Origin: HGW-17 sp964516435
GTDB lineage: Bacteria; Myxococcota_A; Polyangia; HGW-17
Direction of reading: 5' to 3'
Assembly (NCBI GenBank): GCA_964516435.1
Contig: CAZEZP010000012.1
Coordinates: forward strand, 1 to 64,000
Length of the DNA: 64,000 nt
Positions within the stretch are counted from its first letter, which is position 1. Each line of letters starts with the position of its first letter. Of the stretch, positions 17,787-26,282 are shown in pieces. The translations under genes were made by a program, and so were the position numbers. Below the pieces are notes generated by a model. It was not told the DNA's origin. It worked only from the letters and a program-made list of their open reading frames with translations, and searched no databases.

Positions 17787-19325
17787 TCAGGAGGGCCGTG
17801 GCCTGCGGGCGAAGAACAGCACGGAAAACAGGTGCCCGGCCAGCATCGACGCCAGGCGGTCGCGAAAAGCCGAAGGCAGGAAAGACGCGCTGCAGCAGTC
17901 GCATTCCTCGCCAGCGTCGAAGGCCTGCCCCAGCATTTCGCGGATCTGCACCGTGGAATACGCCTTCAGGTCCAGCACCCGCGGATTCTCGAATCCCGCC
18001 CGGCGCATGGCGTCCAGCAGGCCGTCCACGCTTTCGGCGCCGCCGATGCAGGCCGAAACCGCCTGCAGGCTGTTTTTCGCCCACGGCGGCAGTTCGTCGG
18101 CGCAGATGTCGGCGAACACCAGCCGGCCGCCGGGCTGGAGCACCCGGAAGATTTCCGCGAACACGCGTTCCTTCTCGGGACTCAGGTTGACGACGCAATT
18201 GGAGATGACGCAATCCGCCAGGGCATCCGGCAGCGGCATGCGCTCCAAAGTCCCCTGCACCAGTTCGAAATTCCCGATTCCCGCATCAGCGAGGTTCCTG
18301 CGGGCCGCCTCCAGCATGGCGCCGGTCATGTCCAGCCCCACCACCCGGCCCGCCGGCCCCGTTTTCCGCGCCGCCGCCAGCAGATCCCGGCCCGCGCCGC
18401 AGCCGACGTCCAGAATGGTTTCCCCGGGGGCGATGCCGGCCGCATCCACCGGGTCGCCGCAGCCCCAGGAAGGAATACCGGCATCGGTTTCAGACAGGTC
18501 CCCGCCCGAAGGCACGCAGCAGGAAGAGGCCGCCCCCGTACAGCACGAGGAAGCCGGGCCGCAGGACGTGCAGGAACCGAGCGCCCGGGCGTAGGACTCC
18601 GACACGCGCTGCCGGACCTGGTCGGCATCGGGCTTCCAGATGACCTCCAGACGTTTCTGCAGTTCGGCCGCCGTACGGAAGAACGCGTTGAGCCGGGCCG
18701 CTTCGTCTCCCTGCACGGCCGCCGGGTCGTCGAGCCCCCAGTGGATGCGGCGGGCCTTGCCCAGAAACAGCGGGCAGGCTTCCTCGGCGCACAGCGTGAT
18801 GACCGTATCCACCAGGGAAGGATCGATGGAATCCACGTGCTTGGAAAAATGCCCGGACACGTCCACACCCATGGACTGCAGCACCCGCATGGCTTCCGGA
18901 CGGGGCGATGTGGGCTCGCTTCCGGCCGAGAAGATGCGCACGTCCGGGGGCGCGAGAAGCCGGGCGATGCCTTCGGCCATCTGGCTGCGCGCGGAGTTGG
19001 CCACGCACAGGAAAAGCACGCCCCGGGGATTGAGAGCCCGCAGCAGGGCGGCCTCCAGAAGCCAGCGCGCAGGAACGCCCGTTCCCCCCTCGTACGAACG
19101 GCAGGACAGGGAGACGGTACCCACCGGCCCTTCGATGTCGCGCCCATCGATCTGGATGGAGGGGGAACCGAAAATCCCGTGGTCCAGCGCCTCCCGGAAA
19201 CTGCCGAATGCCACGCGCCGCACGCGGGCATCCGTGATGCCCAGATCGGCCAGGACTTCCTGCAGCCGCGTCCAGGCCGCCTCGGCATGGGGACAATCAT
19301 GAGTGAAATAGAAATCGATGTTCAT
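17787..19325 (-). CDS. Three-module arsenic protein: thioredoxin-like + arsenate reductase + arsenite methyltransferase
   Basis: 512 residues in one frame. Residues 1-90 look thioredoxin/glutaredoxin-like (C11-P-H, then FGSP with a likely cis-Pro). Residues 102-235 are an LMW-phosphatase-type arsenate reductase: P-loop C107-x5-R113 and redox pair C179/C184 in TLCAEEACP. Residues about 236-512 are an ArsM-type methyltransferase: LDVGCGAGRD at 305-314 binds SAM, C376 and C425 match two conserved arsenite-binding cysteines, and Cys clusters flank the domain (C252, C255, C261, C262, C269, C270; C475, C477, C478). One chain could therefore reduce arsenate to arsenite and methylate it. It follows acr3 after 24 bases. 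Confidence 0.9.
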   Translation of the reverse strand: MNIDFYFTHDCPHAEAAWTRLQEVLADLGITDARVRRVAFGSFREALDHGIFGSPSIQIDGRDIEGPVGTVSLSCRSYEGGTGVPARWLLEAALLRALNPRGVLFLCVANSARSQMAEGIARLLAPPDVRIFSAGSEPTSPRPEAMRVLQSMGVDVSGHFSKHVDSIDPSLVDTVITLCAEEACPLFLGKARRIHWGLDDPAAVQGDEAARLNAFFRTAAELQKRLEVIWKPDADQVRQRVSESYARALGSCTSCGPASSCCTGAASSCCVPSGGDLSETDAGIPSWGCGDPVDAAGIAPGETILDVGCGAGRDLLAAARKTGPAGRVVGLDMTGAMLEAARRNLADAGIGNFELVQGTLERMPLPDALADCVISNCVVNLSPEKERVFAEIFRVLQPGGRLVFADICADELPPWAKNSLQAVSACIGGAESVDGLLDAMRRAGFENPRVLDLKAYSTVQIREMLGQAFDAGEECDCCSASFLPSAFRDRLASMLAGHLFSVLFFARRPRPS

Positions 19326-19349
19326 GAGAAAATTCCTTTCCTGGTGAAA

Positions 19350-20551
<1,202 letters not shown>

Positions 20552-20555
<4 letters not shown>

Positions 20556-20932
20556 GGGGACTCCTCTCCATGGAAAACGGTCTGCGTGCAGGCGTTTTCC
20601 AGTTGTTTCCTCCGGTTCCATTCCTCCATGCGTTTCTGCAGGCCGGCCGTCCAGAGCGAGGCGATCAGTTCCCGGTTGCCCGCCAGGATGGCCGCGGCCG
20701 GCGCCGGCGGTTCCGGGTGGATCCGGTAATACATCCAGGTGCCCTCCCGGCGGTCCTGCAAAAGCCCCGCATGCAGCAGATAGCGCAGATGCCGGCTCGC
20801 CTTGGATTGCGTGATGCCGCACACCTGCATCACGTCACACACGCACACTTCCCCGGCCTGCAGGATCATCGCCAGGATCTGCAGGCGTGTTTCATCCGAA
20901 AGCGCCTTGAAAACACTCGCGTGAAACTTCAT
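20552..20932 (-). CDS. arsR: ArsR-family arsenic-responsive repressor
   Basis: 126 residues. A winged-helix repressor with FKALSDETRLQIL, the metalloid-site sequence GEVCVCDVM at the start of the recognition region, and TQSKASRHLRYLLHAGLL as the DNA-binding helix. The paired cysteines bind arsenite, releasing the protein from DNA. It is the first gene of arsR-acr3-fusion. A palindrome inside its own promoter is the likely operator. GGGAG lies nine bases upstream of the ATG. Confidence 0.95.
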
Positions 20933-20952
20933 GTTCGCCGCTCCCGGCCCGA

Positions 20953-20981
20953 TGTATAACCGGATAAGCGGTTATATGCAA
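20953..20981 (-). promoter_or_regulatory. Promoter and ArsR operator of the arsenic operon
   Basis: Minus-strand hexamers TTGCAT (20981-20976) and TATACA (20958-20953) are separated by exactly 17 bases. The spacer region holds a perfect inverted repeat TATAACCG / CGGTTATA (20955-20962 and 20969-20976) with a 6-base centre. Bound ArsR would cover the whole promoter. Confidence 0.75.
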
Positions 20982-21177
20982 CAGGCGGGAGGAAAAAAGT
21001 CGGTTTCCTTTCGGTCAGATTTCGATTTCTGAACCGTCTGGATTCGATGAGATTCGAACTTCACCCCCACGAAAGCGGCATTCTGGCGATTGAAAAAACC
21101 CTGACCGTTTTTCGGCCCCACCCAAAACCATATTGAAATCGATAATAAAATTATATTTTATGATTTTTATTTATTTA
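20982..21177. other. Intergenic region upstream of arsR
   Basis: No gene supported. GC content drops sharply towards 21177, and the stretch ends in a long AT-rich inverted repeat at 21138-21185. Confidence 0.5.
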
Positions 21178-21185
21178 TTATCGAT
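21138..21185. repeat. Perfect 12-bp AT-rich inverted repeat overlapping a gene end
   Basis: ATCGATAATAAA (21138-21149) and TTTATTATCGAT (21174-21185) are exact inverses, separated by 24 bases made almost only of A and T. The right arm covers the TAA stop (21178-21180) of the lipoprotein gene. It could act as a transcription end or mRNA-stabilising hairpin for that gene. Confidence 0.8.
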
Positions 21186-22215
21186 CGTTGGCTTCGTTCG
21201 CACGGGAATGCCGGCACGAAATGCCAGGATTCTTCTCGGCAAGCAGCCGGATGGCATCCATCGGAAGGGGCTCCAGGCGGCCATCCTCCAGCAGCCAGAA
21301 ACAAAAGGCATCCCCGCTCACGTCTGCTTCCCCCGAACCGCTCTCGCCCTCCCCTTCCTGCGAATGCGCCGATTCCGCATCATCTCCAGCGGGAACATCA
21401 TCGGACGGAGATGGCCGCACGATCAGCACGACGCCGTTCATGGCGCCCGGAAACTCCATGAGGTTCAATTGAACGCCGGCCTGCGGAGCCAGCCCCGGCG
21501 GCGGCGTCTCCAGGCGCACGGGATGGGCGCGCCCCGGCCGCAGCCACAGCAGGAGATCCCCGTTTTTCCAGGCGAGACCCGGCCAGTCCGAGCGCAACGG
21601 ATGGCTTTCGGCGCGCGCGTGGAGGAGAAATCCATCCTTTACGGAATGCGCCTCGACGAAGCGCAGCCTCCCGTCCGACCACAGGGGAATCACCGCCACG
21701 GCGGCCTTCTGTCCGTCCGCGGGCCATGCCGTCACCAGGCAGGCCGAGACCGGGGGACCCTCCCCGCTTCCGGCTTTCTGCGGCTCCCCTTCCGGCCCCG
21801 AGGGTTCCCCGAAACCCCGAACGGGGGGAAGCCGCTCCACGAGGAACACGAAGGCATCCGCAGGACGGGGCGATTCCTCCCGAGCGGACGGCGCCACGAC
21901 GGCCACGCGCCCCCAGCCGCCGCAGACTGCGGGCAGGGGCAGGCGCAGACGGGAAAACAGGGTGGGCATCCAGACGGGGCGCTCCCATTTCTGCGCCCGC
22001 GCCATGCGTTCCTGCAGGCGGGCGATCCAATCGCGGGCCGTCTCGGGGGAAACGGCTTCGGACAGGAGCATGCCGGGCGGCTCGGTCCTGTCCTGCGGCG
22101 CGGCGGAAGTCTTCGGAATGGGCGCGGAAGAGGCGCAGGCGGAAAACAGGAAGGCAAGAACTACGAAGCCGATGCGATCCATGCCGAGTCGAACCCCGAA
22201 TCGCCCCGGTTTCAT
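21178..22215 (-). CDS. Lipoprotein of unknown function
   Basis: 345 residues. The N-terminus has Arg residues, a hydrophobic run and LFSAC, a good lipobox, so the protein is a lipoprotein. The body is rich in beta-strand-like stretches, with no motif I can name; a Glu/Ser/Gly-rich acidic linker (about residues 276-306) precedes a short C-terminal part. In-frame starts at 22230 and 22182 would also keep the signal. It lies head-to-tail after the MFS gene with a 74-base gap, so the two may share a transcript. Confidence 0.6.
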   Translation of the reverse strand: MKPGRFGVRLGMDRIGFVVLAFLFSACASSAPIPKTSAAPQDRTEPPGMLLSEAVSPETARDWIARLQERMARAQKWERPVWMPTLFSRLRLPLPAVCGGWGRVAVVAPSAREESPRPADAFVFLVERLPPVRGFGEPSGPEGEPQKAGSGEGPPVSACLVTAWPADGQKAAVAVIPLWSDGRLRFVEAHSVKDGFLLHARAESHPLRSDWPGLAWKNGDLLLWLRPGRAHPVRLETPPPGLAPQAGVQLNLMEFPGAMNGVVLIVRPSPSDDVPAGDDAESAHSQEGEGESGSGEADVSGDAFCFWLLEDGRLEPLPMDAIRLLAEKNPGISCRHSRANEANDR

Positions 22216-22289
22216 TCCCGCGTTCCACATGATGCAGACACCGTCCTTCCCGCCACGGGTATAGGGCATGCGCGGCGCTGGCGCAAGGC

Positions 22290-23537
22290 TCAGCGCGGCT
22301 CCACGGCCGCCTCCTGCGGCACGCGGGCGGGGATGTCCCGATCCCGGGCCGGATCGATGAGCATGAAGAGCGTGGCGGCGGCGAACAAGCCGGTCGCCAT
22401 GAAAAACGCCGGCCGGTAGCCGAACGATTCCAAGACGGCCCACCCCAGGAGGGGACCGAACAGGCTGCGCACACCCGTGAGCGTCACGTGGACACCTTGA
22501 TAGAGACCTGGTTCAAAATTTCCGGAAAACCGGATGGAGCCGATGTTCCAGGCGATGGAAATGCCCGTCATGGCCACGGACTGGATCGCATAGGCCAGCA
22601 TCACGGCGCCGGCGGCGCCGAAGGGCATGAATCCGGCCACCGCCAGCACGAGCGGGAACCCCAAAAGGACCAGGAATGAAATTCCGGTGAAACGGAAGGG
22701 ATTGGTGCGGTCGAACCACAGGCCGGCCATGGGGGACAGAAGCCACAGGGCCGATTGCCCCACCACCTGGCGGGAGAAGGAAATCACGGAATAATCCAGA
22801 TGCAGTTCGCGCACGAGATACAGGGGAATCACGGGGGTGAGCATCAAAAAGCCCAGCCCGTAAATGATGAAGTTGCGCTCGAAGCGCAGGAAGTCCGCGT
22901 CGCGGCCGAGCACCTCCCGCACGCAGGCGGCGGTGGCGCGCAGGTGCCGCCACAGGGAAGCGTCCGCGTTTCCATCGGCGGGCGGCTCCAGACCGGCCAG
23001 CAGGCGGGTGGAGACGAGCGCCAGCAGCGCGGCTCCCCACAGCAGCGGGACATGGAAGCGCTCATCGAAGTCCAGCAGCAGCCCCGTGAGCACGGCGGCG
23101 CCCATGCCCGCCAGGATCTTCAGGCTGGTGGCCCACCCGTAGAGGCGCCCGAGATTCTGCGACAGATGGCGGTCGTAGAGACGGTTCATCACGGGCGGGA
23201 GGATGGTGTTGAGCAGATGCACGGCGAACACGGCCGCGATGAACGTGGGAACACGGGGATACAGCGGATAGAGGAACAGGGGCAGCGTGCAGGCCCATCC
23301 CATGCGTGACAGCCGGCGGCGAAAAACGTTTCCGGCGCCGAGCCAGCGCACCAGGGGCAGGGAAAAGATGAGGCTCGCGTTGAGCAGGAACATCAGGACG
23401 GCGACCCCGGCCGTGGATGCATGCAGGGCGCGGGCGGCGATGACGTCGGCGTTGGCGAAGACGCCGAAGGCGATGCCATTGCAGAAGTAGATGGCGAGGC
23501 TCCAGAGGAATATGGTCCGTCCAGGAAATGGGGCCAT
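22290..23537 (-). CDS. Major facilitator superfamily transporter
   Basis: 415 residues with about twelve predicted transmembrane helices, no signal peptide cleavage site. Loop motifs fit MFS carriers: VRWLGAGNVFRRRLSRMG after helix 2 and MAGLWFDRTNPFRFTG in the second half, which resembles the conserved G-x-x-x-D-R-x-G loop. The centre has a longer cytoplasmic loop (about residues 195-225). Substrate cannot be read from sequence. It is transcribed in the same direction as the serine protease upstream and the lipoprotein downstream. Confidence 0.85.
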   Translation of the reverse strand: MAPFPGRTIFLWSLAIYFCNGIAFGVFANADVIAARALHASTAGVAVLMFLLNASLIFSLPLVRWLGAGNVFRRRLSRMGWACTLPLFLYPLYPRVPTFIAAVFAVHLLNTILPPVMNRLYDRHLSQNLGRLYGWATSLKILAGMGAAVLTGLLLDFDERFHVPLLWGAALLALVSTRLLAGLEPPADGNADASLWRHLRATAACVREVLGRDADFLRFERNFIIYGLGFLMLTPVIPLYLVRELHLDYSVISFSRQVVGQSALWLLSPMAGLWFDRTNPFRFTGISFLVLLGFPLVLAVAGFMPFGAAGAVMLAYAIQSVAMTGISIAWNIGSIRFSGNFEPGLYQGVHVTLTGVRSLFGPLLGWAVLESFGYRPAFFMATGLFAAATLFMLIDPARDRDIPARVPQEAAVEPR

Positions 23538-23576
23538 GAACGAATGCCTTCCGGCGGGAAAACGCGAAAGCCAGGA

Positions 23577-25454
23577 TCAGGAGGGACGCGGACGGCGGCG
23601 GCCCAGCCACAGGAGGGCCGGCAGCAGCAGCAGGAAATACCGGTTTTCGCCATCCCCGGCGGGCGCCGCCTGGCAGCCGCCCTTCTTGCTGGACTTCCTG
23701 CCGCCGTCCATGGGCGTGCAGTACGCCAAGCGCCCGTGCATCACGCAGTTGTGGTACGACGGGCAGATGTTGTCATAGCGGCTGCACTGGGACATGCACC
23801 GGAAGTCGCCGCCGCCGGCATCTTGGCATGAAAGCCCTGCGATGCAGGTGTCCCGGGAAGAGCACCTGTCGCCCAGGGCGCGCCCGCCCGCGAGTTTGCA
23901 GAACTGGCCGCCCGACATGTCCATGGTGCACACCGAGCCGTCCACGGGACACGTTCCGCCGTCGGCGCACGGAGTAGCGCAATGCAAAAATCCTCCACCG
24001 AAATCCACGCACTTGCGGCCGCCGGCGCAGTCGGCATCCACCGCGCAGGGGTCGCCATCCTCGCCGGGCTCGCCGCGCACGCAGGTGCCGAAGACGCAGT
24101 GGTAGGACTGGCCGCACGGTTGCGTGTCGGAGCAGGCCACCGTGCAATACCCGTGCTGTCCCATGATGAAGCAGTTGCCGCTCGTGCACTGGGCGGCGGT
24201 CTCGCAGGGCTCGCCGAGGTTCCGCCCGCCGGCCGGAGTGAGGAATTCTGGATTGCAGGCGCCGCAGGTCTCCGCTGCGGACGCACACACCTCGTCGGCC
24301 AGGCAGTCGTCGGAACCCGGACGGCAGGGGCTCAGGCAGCGCTTCACCCCGTCGGCCGCGAGCCGGCAGAACGCGGTCTCGCACTCGGTGTCGGAATTGC
24401 ACGGATCCCCGAACGCCTTCACGCCGGGGCCGCCCGGCGAGCAGATGGCCTGGCCGCAGCCGATGACCCTGCAGTAGAAGCCGGCGCCGCAGGAATTCAT
24501 CAGTTGCATGGGATCGCAACTCTTCATGCACCGCTTGTCGGTGCCCTGCTGCAGGCACACGCCGTTCTTGCATTCCCAGTCGAAGTCGCAGGGGTCGCCC
24601 TCGTTGGAGCAGGCATCGTCCACGTAGCCGTTGCAGTCGTCGTCGACGCCGTTGCCGCATTCGTCCTCGTTCGCCACGGGCGCGCAGTAGCCGGCCGCCT
24701 GCATGACCTCGCGGATGATGTCCAGGTGTGCCGGAATGAAGGTGCCGATGGTGATGCCGGCGTATTCCCCCGTGCAGTCGTCGGAGCCGCGGGAAGTCAC
24801 GCCGATGAGCTTGAGTTCGGGCGTGAAGATGGGCCCTCCCGAGTCGCCGTGGTTGGCGCCCCGGCCCTGCGTGGCGAAATCGCCGTTGGCCGTCACCCAG
24901 CCGATGAAGGTGTCCTCGGTGCGCAACTTGACGCCGGCATGGTTGGTCTGCCCGCAGATGCTCTCGCCGTAGCCGATGATGGTCAACTGCGTCTGCCCGA
25001 TGGAGAGGGCGTGCTCCCCGGTGGCCGAAACCACGTAGGAATAGGGCGTGGCGATGTTGGACGGCACGCCCTCCGTGAGCGTCAGCAGCGCGATGTCCTG
25101 ATCCTCGATGGTGTTGCCCGGGTACGTGCGCACGGAAGACACCCGCGTGGAGTACACGATGTTGTACATGCTCGGCCCCACGTGGATGCGGAATCCCGAC
25201 ACGGGATAATTGAATCCGCTGTCCAGATCCCGCACGCAGTGTTTGGCCGTGACCACGATCTTCGGGGCGATCAGCGTGCCCGTGCACATGTAGCCGTAGG
25301 TATGCTCGATGAGCACGACGCCCGGCTGGCCGGGTTCGGAGTAGCCACCGTTGATGAAGGGCATCAGCGCGGGCTCCTCCCCGTGGGTGCAGGCCGCGGC
25401 GGCGAAGGTCATGGAAAGGGCGAGCAGAAGGTACCGGAACGTCTTTCGGGTCAT
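23577..25454 (-). CDS. Secreted trypsin-fold serine protease with Cys-rich repeats and MYXO-CTERM-like tail
   Basis: 625 residues. A signal peptide ends in FAAAAC at residue 22, which also reads as a lipobox. Residues about 34-255 are an S1 protease domain: H72 in TAKHC, D120 in EDQDIALL and S205 in GDSGGP form the triad. The residue six before the Ser is Gly, not Asp, so Arg/Lys specificity is not expected. Residues about 265-595 contain repeated Cys-rich units (GDPCNSDTECETAFC, GEPCETAAQCTSGNC, GDPCAVDADCAGGRKC). The end has a Lys/Gly-Cys, a hydrophobic stretch and GRRRPR, as in MYXO-CTERM signals. Confidence 0.9.
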   Translation of the reverse strand: MTRKTFRYLLLALSMTFAAAACTHGEEPALMPFINGGYSEPGQPGVVLIEHTYGYMCTGTLIAPKIVVTAKHCVRDLDSGFNYPVSGFRIHVGPSMYNIVYSTRVSSVRTYPGNTIEDQDIALLTLTEGVPSNIATPYSYVVSATGEHALSIGQTQLTIIGYGESICGQTNHAGVKLRTEDTFIGWVTANGDFATQGRGANHGDSGGPIFTPELKLIGVTSRGSDDCTGEYAGITIGTFIPAHLDIIREVMQAAGYCAPVANEDECGNGVDDDCNGYVDDACSNEGDPCDFDWECKNGVCLQQGTDKRCMKSCDPMQLMNSCGAGFYCRVIGCGQAICSPGGPGVKAFGDPCNSDTECETAFCRLAADGVKRCLSPCRPGSDDCLADEVCASAAETCGACNPEFLTPAGGRNLGEPCETAAQCTSGNCFIMGQHGYCTVACSDTQPCGQSYHCVFGTCVRGEPGEDGDPCAVDADCAGGRKCVDFGGGFLHCATPCADGGTCPVDGSVCTMDMSGGQFCKLAGGRALGDRCSSRDTCIAGLSCQDAGGGDFRCMSQCSRYDNICPSYHNCVMHGRLAYCTPMDGGRKSSKKGGCQAAPAGDGENRYFLLLLPALLWLGRRRPRPS

Positions 25455-25514
25455 GGCGGACTCCTCGAAGCAGGGAAACGGGGTTCGCGAAGGCGGCGGG
25501 AAAAGCCGGGCTCC

Positions 25515-26168
25515 TCAGGAAGGCCGGGCGGCCGTGAAGGCGGGGGCCACGGCGAGAACCAGCCCGGATTCCCGCTCGAGGAGTTCTACTCCAGTTTGGG
25601 CGCAAAGGGCAACCAGTCGTTCGTCGGGCCGGTCGATTTTCATCCCGGCGCGCGAGAAGGCCACGTGGATGCGATCCCCCTGCCGGACCGCGGAAAGCCG
25701 AAGGGGCCGATCCCCGGCCGCCGTGGCCGCGGTTTCCAGCGCCAAAAGCAGCAGCAGCAGGAACAGCGCGGGCGGAGCCTGCACGGACAGCCCCCCCGGC
25801 TCGTCACCGTCATCGAAGGTGATCGGGATCACGCGCTTGAAACGGTTGTGCGCCAGGTTCATGGCATGCTGGATGAACGTCGGCACATCCAGTTCGGCGG
25901 GGTCTTCCAGGAAGCGGGATCCGCAGAAATAGGAGAGCGCCTTGAGATGCCCGTTGATGCGCTCGCTGGCGCTTTCCATGTCCGCGAGCGCCTCCAGCAT
26001 CATGTCGGCGTCGGGCTGCGTGCCCTGCTCCTTCCACGCCGAAACGTCGTCCCTCGTGATCGACAGGTTCATGATGATGGCGCCCAGCGGGTTGTTGATT
26101 TCGTGAATGATGCCCGGCAGGAGATCGGCGAGCATCTGGTCGCGAATCGTGCGCAGTCTTTCTTCCAT
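25515..26168 (-). CDS. Degenerate histidine-kinase-like protein
   Basis: 217 residues. Residues about 12-75 resemble the dimerisation/phosphoacceptor helix pair of sensor kinases, with the intact H-box IIHEINNPLGAIIMNLS. The following part aligns in outline with a kinase ATPase domain but lacks its signature residues: the N-box is LLLLLLALETA with no Asn, the D-x-G motif is replaced by SRAG, and no G-x-G box is visible. It has no sensor domain or membrane segment. It may take phosphate from another kinase or act as a scaffold (inference). The start follows a G-rich ribosome site. A long upstream in-frame extension is only antisense to the next gene. Confidence 0.65.
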   Translation of the reverse strand: MEERLRTIRDQMLADLLPGIIHEINNPLGAIIMNLSITRDDVSAWKEQGTQPDADMMLEALADMESASERINGHLKALSYFCGSRFLEDPAELDVPTFIQHAMNLAHNRFKRVIPITFDDGDEPGGLSVQAPPALFLLLLLLALETAATAAGDRPLRLSAVRQGDRIHVAFSRAGMKIDRPDERLVALCAQTGVELLERESGLVLAVAPAFTAARPS

Positions 26169-26282
26169 GGCTATTCCCCCGTGGGAATGTCTCCGGCCCG
26201 TCCGGAGCATCCCTGCATACCACAATCGGCACTTCACGGAAAAATTTTTGCGGGTTCGGCATGCATGGGGTAAAGGTTTGAC

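Noticed and set aside
21040..21110. TTCGAATC resembling a tRNA T-loop on the minus strand
   Set aside because: The stem bases around it do not pair and no anticodon or acceptor stem can be formed.
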